29,200 nt of DNA, taken from the NCBI GenBank assembly GCA_937924505.1, contig CALDSR010000070.1, positions 1 to 29,200 on the forward strand, given 5' to 3'. The position numbers and the translations under genes were made by a program. This stretch comes from an uncultured Granulosicoccus sp. (GTDB lineage Bacteria; Pseudomonadota; Gammaproteobacteria; Granulosicoccales; Granulosicoccaceae). A model generated the notes under the pieces. It did no database searches. It saw only the letters and a program-made list of their open reading frames with translations, and was not told where the DNA came from. Positions 17,086 through 25,235 of this stretch are shown piece by piece (the stretch's first letter is position 1; each line of letters opens with the position of its first letter).

Positions 17086-18870
17086 ATGTCCCCCCCTGCC
17101 TCCGAGCACGAGCCTAGCTCCTCGGGAATCGACCACGATCTGATGTTGGATCGTATCTACCAGGTCGCGCTGGAACCGAGTTCGCTTGAAGAGTTCATCG
17201 ATGTCTGGAATGACTCGGTTCTGGCAACTCAATCCGATAATAAAGAGCACATTGAAATCGGCGAGTTTGGCGAATCGTACAAGGGGCATTTGGATCGCGC
17301 CCAGAAGGTTCTTCACCGCAGCGAGGCTGCTCGTCCAGATATGGGCGAATATCTAAAACCTTACGACAACCTTGCCGCTTTTGTTGTAAGCGCATCCCTT
17401 CATGTTGAGGCCTTGAATCAAGGTGCGTTTTCCGCGTATGGGATGAAGCCAGGAGACAGTCTGGAACAACTGGCGATTCCGCCAGAGATGCGGGCAGCAC
17501 TGATTAGCGCGGTACAGGAAGTTACCCGCAAATCGAAGAACCCTGAAAAGCTGCTTAAGGCGGATATGGCCACAAAAAATGGCGCTGTGCTGTTTCGCAT
17601 CATGCGTATCGCGAAATTAATTGATGACAGCCACGCCGCGCTCGTTGTTACGACTCACTTTTACTGGCGCGAGACCATCGCAACGCTTCTCGGCAACGTT
17701 TTTCATCTGACAAAGGCTGAGCAAGATGTTGTTCGTCTGCTCGTTGAGGGGAAAAACGCGAAAACCATTGCCGCCACACGTGACTCTGGCGAAGGCACGG
17801 TGCGTGGACAGATCAAGTCCATCATCGGCAAAATGAATTTGAGCTCGCAAACCGATATCGTTCGCCTGGTTATGACACTGGGTGAGTTCCCCAAGAACGA
17901 AGACGCCGTTGATGAGCTCGAGGGACCGGCGGTACCCGGACTTTCCCTTGACTGGTTAGAGGCTCAAGTCTGGAAGCCCTTTAAATCCATAATCGTTGAA
18001 GATGGCAGGACGCTTACGTATCATGATATGGGTCCATTGACTGGCAATCCTGTTCTTTTTTCCCATATGGGATCCTGCATGCTGCGCTGGCCACGCTCAA
18101 TGATTCGCATGGCTTTCGAGCATGATTTACGAATCATCTGCCCCATAAGAGCCGGTTATGGCCAAAGCGACAGCCTTGATTTGAGTGCTGATCCGTTTGC
18201 TGCCACATGCAATGATTCTGTATTTCTTCTGAAGAGTCTTGGAATCGAACGGCTTCCCTATGCAGTACAGGGGAGTGACTTTCCCTTTGCCGCCGATCTG
18301 ATTTGGAAACACCCGGAACTTGTGTCAGAGCTGATTGGTATCGGGGGCAGGCCATGTTTGCCCGGAGGTTTGAATGTGGACGGTGAGGGGCGCTGGCAGA
18401 AGTTTTTCGTGTCGTTGGCTCGCAATGCCCCCAATATGGTGCAGTTTGCCTCGAAGGCCGTGATGGCGATGAGTAGACAGATCGGTCCGGAAGCCATGTT
18501 ACGCAAATTATGCAAGGATTCACCGTCTGATCTGGCACTGCTCGATACGGATGAGATGAAGCAGGTTCTTGAGGCGAATATCGGTTTGATGGCGGCTAAA
18601 TCAACCAATGCGGCTGGCGCCTTCGCGATGGAATACACCGCATTCCAGGTAGACTGGAGCGATCGTATGATGGCAAGCCAAAATATACCCGTGCGGATAT
18701 TCCTTGCAGAAGAAGACCCTACTGTCGATTTGGGCTCTATCCCAAAACTTCTGGAAGCCTACCCATGGATTGAGATAGAAGTGCTGCAGAATGCCGGACT
18801 TGCGCTGATCTACCAAAAACCTGAAAAATTTATCCCACTGATGGCGGAAGCCGCAAAGGGGCGCGATTAA
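17086..18870 (+). CDS. LuxR-type HTH regulator fused to a C-terminal alpha/beta-hydrolase-like domain
   Basis: A 594-residue cytoplasmic regulator. Residues 1-200 look like a poorly conserved PAS-like sensor. A LuxR/GerE helix-turn-helix spans about 207-265 (HLTKAEQDVVRLLVEGKNAK, then GTVRGQIKSIIGKMNL). Residues about 300-590 have the alpha/beta-hydrolase outline: oxyanion region FSHMGSCMLRWP, IICPIRAGYGQSD, a nucleophile elbow, a cap, and a final strand. The elbow reads VQGSDFP, so the nucleophile position is D398 and not serine, and the usual glycine two residues later is P400. The place of the catalytic histidine reads NAGLAL (L572). It may therefore bind a ligand without hydrolysing it. 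The start is ATG 17086 (GGAG at 17071-17074, a longish spacing); GTG 17074 is possible. It lies 166 bases after the LysE gene. Confidence 0.85.
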   Translation: MSPPASEHEPSSSGIDHDLMLDRIYQVALEPSSLEEFIDVWNDSVLATQSDNKEHIEIGEFGESYKGHLDRAQKVLHRSEAARPDMGEYLKPYDNLAAFVVSASLHVEALNQGAFSAYGMKPGDSLEQLAIPPEMRAALISAVQEVTRKSKNPEKLLKADMATKNGAVLFRIMRIAKLIDDSHAALVVTTHFYWRETIATLLGNVFHLTKAEQDVVRLLVEGKNAKTIAATRDSGEGTVRGQIKSIIGKMNLSSQTDIVRLVMTLGEFPKNEDAVDELEGPAVPGLSLDWLEAQVWKPFKSIIVEDGRTLTYHDMGPLTGNPVLFSHMGSCMLRWPRSMIRMAFEHDLRIICPIRAGYGQSDSLDLSADPFAATCNDSVFLLKSLGIERLPYAVQGSDFPFAADLIWKHPELVSELIGIGGRPCLPGGLNVDGEGRWQKFFVSLARNAPNMVQFASKAVMAMSRQIGPEAMLRKLCKDSPSDLALLDTDEMKQVLEANIGLMAAKSTNAAGAFAMEYTAFQVDWSDRMMASQNIPVRIFLAEEDPTVDLGSIPKLLEAYPWIEIEVLQNAGLALIYQKPEKFIPLMAEAAKGRD

Positions 18871-18981
18871 CTTATAATGCACACGCACTAAAGTCTGTGG
18901 GTCCTGGCAGGCATCAAAAGACTCATTGGGGGCTGATCGAGCTTTGAACGATGAATACAGTTCTTCTTATACGGTCAAGCG

Positions 18982-19677
18982 ATGGATTTTCCCGGGCTGA
19001 TGCAAAATAAACGGGTCGTAACCGGGATCGCGGGTTTGCTCGCGGCTCTCTTTGTTGGCGTCGGTGAATATCTTCTCCACTATGATTCTCAGGCCCGCTT
19101 TACCGAAGGCGGGTACGATTTCATGCAAGGCATCTCGAATTCGCGCTCAACGGCTGGCCACTTTCTGGGTGTTTTTGGCGCAACCTTGTATCCGGTTGGT
19201 TGCTATCACATTTATCAGATGCTTCGCCCGGCGAATCAGCGTTGGGCGTTTGCAGTCTTTCTCATTGCCACCTTCGGATTTATCGTGGGTGTTGTCTGGA
19301 TAGGCTCACGTGCCAGCATTTCTGCATTGATGCAATTGCCCGGTTCCGCTGAAATAACCGGGCTGATCGAGCTGTACGATTTGCGGTACGAGATATTACT
19401 GCAAGTGATTCGCCTGACCACGTTAACGATATCGGTCATCATCGTGTGGTTATGTCTCACTGGTCGTTCCCACTATCCGAAATGGATGGCGTTGTTCAAT
19501 CCGATCTTGCTTGTTGTCGCCAATTTTATTCTCTTTGTAGTTGTTCCATCTATCGGTAAGCATTCCATGCCGATCGCGCTCAATGTCGCGTTTTTCATTT
19601 TTTTCGCATTGTCTATCAGATTTGCCCATAAAGCCCGAAAAACGAGTCCTGATACACAGGAGCGGAGTATCGAATGA
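18982..19677 (+). CDS. Multi-pass membrane protein, possibly DUF6796-like
   Basis: A 231-residue membrane protein with about seven hydrophobic segments, starting VVTGIAGLLAALFVGVGEYLL. Conserved-looking polar spots sit at helix ends: GEYLLHYD near 27-34, FMQGISNSR near 47-55 and HFLGVFGATLYPVGCYHIY near 60-78. The overall look resembles a DUF6796-type family, but I offer that only tentatively and assign no function. ATG 18982 has no strong ribosome-binding site. The stop overlaps the next start in ATGA (19674-19677), so it is translationally coupled to the FG-GAP gene. A TATAAT at 18873-18878 just after the previous gene could be its -10, although no good -35 is present. Confidence 0.8.
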   Translation: MDFPGLMQNKRVVTGIAGLLAALFVGVGEYLLHYDSQARFTEGGYDFMQGISNSRSTAGHFLGVFGATLYPVGCYHIYQMLRPANQRWAFAVFLIATFGFIVGVVWIGSRASISALMQLPGSAEITGLIELYDLRYEILLQVIRLTTLTISVIIVWLCLTGRSHYPKWMALFNPILLVVANFILFVVVPSIGKHSMPIALNVAFFIFFALSIRFAHKARKTSPDTQERSIE

Positions 19678-21311
19678 GTATTGGAAAACTTTTAAAATCC
19701 ATTGTATTTTTTGTCATTGCATTGTTGATTATTGTGTTGGGCGGTTTGACATGGTTGAGTCTGGGTGATCGCGCCAATGATTATCCGGTGCAGACAGAGA
19801 ATCTGACTATTCCCGTATTTACACAGCAGGTAATCAATTTCATTCCCACCTACGATGAGACCAAAACACTGCCCTTTACCGCTGGCGCCATCATCGATGT
19901 CGATAATGATGGTGTTGAGGAGCTTTTTATTGGCGGTGGCATGGATCAGCAGGATGCGTTTTTTCGCTACAAGGATGGTGTGTTTGAAGATATGACGGCT
20001 GATACCGGCTGGGTCAAGGACATACCGGATAAAACCTTCAGTGCAATATCGCTGGATCTGGACACCGATGGTGATAACGATATGTTGATCACGCGTCAGT
20101 CCGGTGTATTTCTTTACACCAATGTCGATGGTACGTTCAGCGCGAAGAAGCTGGACCTGGATCTGGATGAAAAGACCGTGCCTCTATCGGCCGCTGTTGC
20201 AGATCTCAACAGGGATGGGCTGTACGACATGTATGTGTCGGGCTATATCGCCAGAGAACATGTAGAGGGTGAAACTCTGTTCAATCAAGAATACGGCGGT
20301 TACAGTGCGCTTTTCGTCAATACCGGGGGCGATACCTTCGATAACATCACTGAACAGGCAGGCATGCTTCATCAACACAATACGTTTCAGAGCGTATTTA
20401 TTGATATCGATGGTGACCGGCTGGAGGATCTCGTTGTGGCGCATGATACGGGGACCATCCGAACCTGGAAGAACAACGGTGATTTGACCTTCGACAACCA
20501 GCCTAATCCAAGCAGCGATGTTTTTTCCTACCCGATGGGTATTGCGGTGACCGATTTGAAGAACGATGGTCTGCCCGATTTTTTCTTCTCTAATGTAGGT
20601 TCGACGGTTCCGGATGCCCTGGTACGCGGCGATTTGCGTGATGAGCAGATCTTGCACAAAGACTGGTTCATGTTTGAAAACCAAGGTGATTTTTCGTTTA
20701 TTGATTCTGCTGACGAAAGACACGTGGCGGCCTATGAGTTTTCCTGGGGCGCCGTCTTCGAGGACTTCAACCTTGATGGTCGCGATGATTTGGTCGTCTC
20801 AGAAAATTACTCAGGCTGGCCACCGCACAAGCTGCCTTTCTGGCGACTCGATGGCCGGTTTCTGTTGCAAAACGAGCAGGGTGTGTTTTCAGAAACCGGT
20901 AAAGCCTCAGGGGTGCGAAATCGTGAATACGGAATTGCGCCGCTGGTCGCTGATTTCAATCAGGATGGCTATCCCGATCTGGTGCATATCAATATCCTTG
21001 GGCCACAGAATGTTTTCCTGAGTGAAGGTGGCGATCAAGGCTATTTGAAGATCAGCTTGCCAAACACCATTGACTCGGTGGGAACTGTGGTCGCAGTGAC
21101 ACTGGCGGATGATTCTACGATTGTCCAGACCTTCATCGTGGGTGAAGGCTTGCTATCGGATCAATCACATATGCTGACATTCGGATTGGGTGATCAGAAG
21201 GCAACAAAAATTTCCGCGGTTGCACTCGACGGCACGACGGTGTCCGTGCGGGGTGAGTACCGCAATGAAATTATCAAACTTATGCAGAGCAACATTGAAT
21301 CAGGATCATGA
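19674..21311 (+). CDS. Membrane-anchored FG-GAP/VCBS repeat protein with an ASPIC/UnbV-like C-terminus
   Basis: A 545-residue protein with an N-terminal membrane anchor (hydrophobic 8-30) and a large exported domain. I count seven FG-GAP-type calcium-loop repeats of the form DxDxDGxxDL: beginning at D75, D128, D177, D244, D294, D364 and D427, which suits a seven-bladed beta-propeller like that of integrin alpha chains. The fourth loop (DIDGDRLEDL) departs slightly. Residues about 455-530 (YLKISLP, GTVVAVTLADD, GEGLLSDQSHMLTFGLGD) resemble the ASPIC/UnbV domain, where a repeat ends in a serine-glutamine-like loop before FGLG. Such proteins are often involved in surface adhesion or carbohydrate binding, but the partner is unknown here. 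Both ends overlap neighbours by four bases (ATGA), so all three genes are co-translated. Confidence 0.9.
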   Translation: MSIGKLLKSIVFFVIALLIIVLGGLTWLSLGDRANDYPVQTENLTIPVFTQQVINFIPTYDETKTLPFTAGAIIDVDNDGVEELFIGGGMDQQDAFFRYKDGVFEDMTADTGWVKDIPDKTFSAISLDLDTDGDNDMLITRQSGVFLYTNVDGTFSAKKLDLDLDEKTVPLSAAVADLNRDGLYDMYVSGYIAREHVEGETLFNQEYGGYSALFVNTGGDTFDNITEQAGMLHQHNTFQSVFIDIDGDRLEDLVVAHDTGTIRTWKNNGDLTFDNQPNPSSDVFSYPMGIAVTDLKNDGLPDFFFSNVGSTVPDALVRGDLRDEQILHKDWFMFENQGDFSFIDSADERHVAAYEFSWGAVFEDFNLDGRDDLVVSENYSGWPPHKLPFWRLDGRFLLQNEQGVFSETGKASGVRNREYGIAPLVADFNQDGYPDLVHINILGPQNVFLSEGGDQGYLKISLPNTIDSVGTVVAVTLADDSTIVQTFIVGEGLLSDQSHMLTFGLGDQKATKISAVALDGTTVSVRGEYRNEIIKLMQSNIESGS

Positions 21312-21745
21312 GCCAACGTAAATTGGTAGACATTGCGCTTTGGGTATTGATCATCATTGGTTTTCTGGGTGCATTGAAAGTCAGTTATGCCAATTTCAGC
21401 GGAACCGTATGCCCACGAGTGGGTGCCGTGCCGGTTTGCTATGTGGTTTTGCTTGCCTACGCGCTGATGATCGCCGCTATGCTGGTGGATAAAGCCTCCT
21501 ATAAACACTACTTGTTTTGTGTGGGTTGGGGCACTGCATTTCTTATTGCATTTCTGGGTTCCGGCGCTGAATTAATGTTTGACGGTGATGTTTGTCCAAC
21601 CACAAGCGGTGGAAGCTTGCGTGGTGCATCGAGTGGCTCGATCCCGATGTGTTACCTGTCACTGGCGTTGACGATTTTCATTCTGTTGTTGTTCCTGATC
21701 GGCCCGTACAAGCGCGCCTGTGATGCGCACAATGCCAACGCCTGA
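21308..21745 (+). CDS. Four-helix membrane protein with two periplasmic cysteine motifs
   Basis: A 145-residue inner-membrane protein that I do not recognise. Four hydrophobic helices lie near 8-27, 44-60, 69-88 and 114-131; basic residues in the N-terminus, the 61-68 loop and the C-terminus put both other loops in the periplasm. Each of those loops has the same signature: VCP, a spacer, then PVCY or PMCY (C35-C44 with CPRVGAVPVC, and C96-C115 with a longer serine/glycine-rich spacer). The two halves look like an internal duplication. The cysteine pairs could form disulphides or take part in thiol redox work. The ATG overlaps the stop of the FG-GAP gene (ATGA), so it is probably a partner of that protein. 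Confidence 0.78.
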   Translation: MSQRKLVDIALWVLIIIGFLGALKVSYANFSGTVCPRVGAVPVCYVVLLAYALMIAAMLVDKASYKHYLFCVGWGTAFLIAFLGSGAELMFDGDVCPTTSGGSLRGASSGSIPMCYLSLALTIFILLLFLIGPYKRACDAHNANA

Positions 21746-21780
21746 TGCCATCCATCATCACAGACTCTCCAGTACACGCG

Positions 21781-21829
21781 CCAGTGAATCCAGTGAATAT
21801 GGACTCCTTGCGTAATCACTGACTGTGAT
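21781..21829 (+). repeat. Tandem repeat and inverted repeat upstream of the glutamate-synthase-like operon
   Basis: CCAGTGAAT is repeated head to tail at 21781-21798, and ATCAC (21815-21819) faces GTGAT (21825-21829) across five bases. The inverted repeat ends about 20 bases before the -35 at 21850, a usual place for an activator site. Confidence 0.4.
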
Positions 21830-21849
21830 GCAGATGACGTCTTGGTTGT

Positions 21850-21879
21850 CTGACAGGCAGCCGAGCTTTTATTTATAAT
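21850..21879 (+). promoter_or_regulatory. Sigma70-like promoter of the three-gene catabolic operon
   Basis: CTGACA (21850-21855) and a perfect TATAAT (21874-21879) are 18 bases apart. The expected start near 21886 leaves only about six bases before TTG 21892, but about 78 before ATG 21964, which supports the ATG as the real start. Confidence 0.65.
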
Positions 21880-21963
21880 TTTTCTCGGGACTTGTTTCGC
21901 AAAACACGGCACAGTACTCACGAAGCTGGTCAATCGTCCATTGAACAACATCGGTTCACATAT

Positions 21964-23547
21964 ATGTTAGTACGGCATTATTTTTTCATCTTCGCTGTCG
22001 GCGCGCCTATTTTAGTGTTGGCGTTGGCAACGCTTTGGCCGGTAGCCATCTGGATTTTGGTACTGCTTGCGCCGATCATCGCGCTCGGAACCGTTGACGT
22101 GCTGCAGAAAAAGCAAACCATCCGACGTCTGTATCCGGTAATCGGACATTTTCGCTACATGCTGGAATCGGTCAGGCCAGAAATTCAGCAGTATTTTGTC
22201 GAGTCTGATACCAGTGGTACCCCCATATCCCGTGAATTTCGCTCGCTGGTCTACCAACGTGCAAAAGGGGCTCGCGATACCCGTCCATTCGGCACCATCT
22301 TCGACGTCAATCGTTCCGGGTATGAGTGGATCAATCATTCACTGGTGCCAAAACTTACACACGACCCTGATCCGCGGGTTCGATTTGGCGGGGATCGGTG
22401 CGCCAAACCTTATATGGCGTCGCCGCTGAACATTTCTGCGATGAGCTACGGTGCGCTGAGCGGCAATGCCATCAAGGCGCTGAACAAAGGCGCCAAGATC
22501 GGCGGCTTCTCGCACAATACTGGCGAAGGTAGTTTGAGCCCTTACCATTTGGAAGCGGGCGGCGATATCGTCTGGCAGATCGGTACGGGATATTTTGGCT
22601 GTCGTACCGAGGACGGAGCATTCAGTCCTGAGCTGTTCAAGAAGTCCGCGACACTGGATTCGGTGAAAATGATCGAAATCAAATTGTCGCAGGGAGCCAA
22701 ACCCGGGCATGGCGGTATATTGCCAGCGGCGAAGTTGACCGAAGAAATTTCACGTATCAGGCTGGTGCCTATGGGCAAGGACGTCGTCTCGCCGCCGTTG
22801 CACTCAGCATTCAGTACGCCGTTGGGATTACTGGACTTTGTCGAGAAGCTGCGCGAGCTCTCAGGCGGCAAGCCTGTTGGCTTTAAATTGTGCGTCGGCC
22901 GTCGAGATGAATTTCTCGCTATTTGTAAGGCCATGAAAGAATCAGGGAAAGTGCCGGATTTCATCACGGTTGATGGCGGTGAGGGCGGCACGGGCGCTGC
23001 ACCCACCGAAATGACAAACTCCCTGGGCACGCCACTGCGTGATGCGCTGATATTCGTCAATCAGGCGCTTATCGGGATCGGACTCAGGGATGAGCTCAGG
23101 ATCATCGCCTCGGGCAAGATCTTCAGCGCATTTCATCTCCTGCGAATTATCGCTCTGGGTGCCGATATAGCCAATTCGGCGCGAGGGATGATGCTGGCAC
23201 TCGGATGTATACAGTCACGAACGTGTAATTCTGATCATTGCCCGACCGGCATAGCCACACAGAATCCGGCGCGCGCCAAAGGTCTGGTCGTGAGCGACAA
23301 GGCAACACGAGTGGCGAACTATCATCGAGAAACGATCGGTAACCTGGGGGAGCTGTTGGCGGCCGCCGGGTTGGAAAGTCTGGATGAGCTGGAACCGAAA
23401 CATATTGTCAGGCGTGTCGAGGGCACTAATTTGAAAACCTACGCTCAGTTGTACCCAGACATAGTCAATGGCTGTCTTCTCGACGACAACACCATACCGG
23501 ATGACTGGAAAGATGACTGGCACTCTGCTCGAGCGGATCGTTGGTAG
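21964..23547 (+). CDS. Membrane-anchored FMN-binding glutamate-synthase-domain protein
   Basis: A 527-residue oxidoreductase of the FMN-binding glutamate synthase family. Residues about 6-45 are two closely spaced hydrophobic segments, typical of the family N-terminus, followed by VIGHFRYMLESVRPEIQQYF. The (beta/alpha)8 FMN domain has SAMSYGALSGNAIKALNKG, KPGHGGILPAAKLT and DGGEGGTGAAP. A 3Fe-4S-type cysteine set (C415, C421, C426; spaced C-x5-C-x4-C) is as in GltB. There is no glutaminase domain, so the ammonia source or true substrate differs from that of classical glutamate synthase, and other family members act on methylglutamate-type compounds or unknown amines. ATG 21964 is preferred over TTG 21892 because of the promoter position and the usual family N-terminus. 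ThDP enzyme gene follows after 31 bases. Confidence 0.85.
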   Translation: MLVRHYFFIFAVGAPILVLALATLWPVAIWILVLLAPIIALGTVDVLQKKQTIRRLYPVIGHFRYMLESVRPEIQQYFVESDTSGTPISREFRSLVYQRAKGARDTRPFGTIFDVNRSGYEWINHSLVPKLTHDPDPRVRFGGDRCAKPYMASPLNISAMSYGALSGNAIKALNKGAKIGGFSHNTGEGSLSPYHLEAGGDIVWQIGTGYFGCRTEDGAFSPELFKKSATLDSVKMIEIKLSQGAKPGHGGILPAAKLTEEISRIRLVPMGKDVVSPPLHSAFSTPLGLLDFVEKLRELSGGKPVGFKLCVGRRDEFLAICKAMKESGKVPDFITVDGGEGGTGAAPTEMTNSLGTPLRDALIFVNQALIGIGLRDELRIIASGKIFSAFHLLRIIALGADIANSARGMMLALGCIQSRTCNSDHCPTGIATQNPARAKGLVVSDKATRVANYHRETIGNLGELLAAAGLESLDELEPKHIVRRVEGTNLKTYAQLYPDIVNGCLLDDNTIPDDWKDDWHSARADRW

Positions 23548-23578
23548 ACCAAAAAACAACCAAAGGGAATGTTAGAAA

Positions 23579-25216
23579 ATGAAGACTTCAGATCTGTTTG
23601 TCAAAGCGCTTGAGAATGAAGGTGTCAAATACATCTTTGGTATACCAGGTGAGGAAAATCTGGACTTTCTGGATTCGCTCAGAGGCTCGTCCATCGAATT
23701 GATATTGACGCGGCACGAACAAGCAGCGGGTTTTATGGCAGCCACTTATGGCCGATTGACGGGCCATCCCGGTGTGTGTCTTTCGACACTCGGTCCCGGT
23801 GCGACCAATTTTGTAACCGCGGCCGCGTACGCACAGTTGGGTGGAATGCCCATGATCATGCTCGGGGGTCAAAAGCCGATTCGTAAAAGCAAGCAGGGTC
23901 GATTTCAGATCGTCGACGTGGTTAATCTGATGAAGCCTGTCACCAAATACTCGGAACAGGTTGTTGATGGAAACAACATACCGTCGATGGTGCGTGAGGC
24001 GTTCCGCTTGACGATGGATGAGAGACCGGGTGCCGCGTATATAGAATTGCCCGAAGATATTGCCGAAGAAGATACCGATGCGACCGTGTTCAACGTTGCT
24101 GGTCATCGGCGCCCGGAAGCCGGCCAGTCCTCCATTGATCAGGCAGTCCAAATGATCAAGGATGCCAAAATGCCGCTACTGCTTATTGGCGCAGGCGCAA
24201 ACCGAAAACGAACCAGCGAATCACTCAAGACACTGGTTGATCAATCTGGCTTGTATTTTTTCGATACGCAAATGGGCAAGGGCGTCATTGATGAGCGCCA
24301 CGAACGCTATATCGGCACGGCGGCGCTGTCTTCTGACGACTATCTGCATTGCGCGATCGACCGATCGGATCTGATCATCAATGTCGGTCACGACGTTATC
24401 GAAAAACCGCCGTTCTTTATGGAAAAAGGTGGCAAGCACGTTATTCATGTCAACTTTGATGCCGCAAATATTGATGATGTTTATTTCCCGCAACTCAACG
24501 TTGTCGGTGATATCTCGAATTCAATCAGTCGTATCGCTGAGAAACTTGGCAAGCTTGATAAAGACTTCAGTTTCTTCGAGCGTGTGCGTAATGAGGTGGA
24601 TTCACACGTCACCAAATATTTCAAAGACACCCGCTTTCCGGTACTCCCGCAGGCATTGGTCAGTCTGTTGCGTGAAAATCTTGATGCTGAAGATATCGTG
24701 ACCCTGGATAATGGTGTCTACAAGATTTGGTTTGCCCGCAACTATGAGTGTTATGCGCCAAACACCATGCTTCTGGATAATGCTCTGGCGACCATGGGAG
24801 CTGGCTTGCCTTCGGCGATGGCGGCAAAGCAGCTACACCCGGATCGCAAGGTGGTCTCGGTAAACGGTGATGGCGGTTTTCTGATGAACTCGCAGGAACT
24901 GGAAACAGCGGTGCGTATGGGGCTGGATCTGGTCGTCATCATATTGACCGATAACGCCTATGGCATGATCAAATGGAAGCAGGAAGGAGTTGGCTTTGAA
25001 AATTTTGGGCTCGACTTCAATAATCCTGATTTCGTGCAATATGCCGAGAGTTTTGGTGCGACCGGTCATCGTGCCGAAAGTTATGAGAATTTTGTTGAAA
25101 TTCTGCAATCCTCATTGAATGGCAAGGGCGTTCACCTGATTGATCTGCCTGTCGATTACTCGCTGAACCACTCGATACTCAATGTATTGTTAAAGGAAAG
25201 CGCTTGTATCGTTTAA
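23579..25216 (+). CDS. ThDP-dependent enzyme of the acetolactate synthase large-subunit family
   Basis: A 545-residue cytoplasmic ThDP enzyme. The three-domain order is complete: N-terminal Pyr domain with catalytic E47 in TRHEQAAGF, a middle domain (about 190-330) and a C-terminal PP domain with the ThDP motif GDG (430-432) and N459 (TDNAYGM). It resembles acetolactate synthases of the AlsS or IlvB type but lacks a regulatory small-subunit gene beside it. ATG 23579 follows AAGGGA by ten bases. Between a glutamate-synthase-like gene and an aldehyde dehydrogenase gene, it more likely serves a catabolic path than branched-chain amino acid synthesis. Pyruvate as donor is an inference; related ThDP enzymes use other 2-oxo acids or aldehydes. 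Confidence 0.88.
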   Translation: MKTSDLFVKALENEGVKYIFGIPGEENLDFLDSLRGSSIELILTRHEQAAGFMAATYGRLTGHPGVCLSTLGPGATNFVTAAAYAQLGGMPMIMLGGQKPIRKSKQGRFQIVDVVNLMKPVTKYSEQVVDGNNIPSMVREAFRLTMDERPGAAYIELPEDIAEEDTDATVFNVAGHRRPEAGQSSIDQAVQMIKDAKMPLLLIGAGANRKRTSESLKTLVDQSGLYFFDTQMGKGVIDERHERYIGTAALSSDDYLHCAIDRSDLIINVGHDVIEKPPFFMEKGGKHVIHVNFDAANIDDVYFPQLNVVGDISNSISRIAEKLGKLDKDFSFFERVRNEVDSHVTKYFKDTRFPVLPQALVSLLRENLDAEDIVTLDNGVYKIWFARNYECYAPNTMLLDNALATMGAGLPSAMAAKQLHPDRKVVSVNGDGGFLMNSQELETAVRMGLDLVVIILTDNAYGMIKWKQEGVGFENFGLDFNNPDFVQYAESFGATGHRAESYENFVEILQSSLNGKGVHLIDLPVDYSLNHSILNVLLKESACIV

Positions 25217-25235
25217 CTCTTTCGAGAGCACCATC

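Noticed and set aside
21892..21963. TTG start of the glutamate-synthase-like gene
   Set aside because: It would lie about six bases from the predicted transcription start without a usable ribosome-binding site. The ATG at 21964 fits the family N-terminus.
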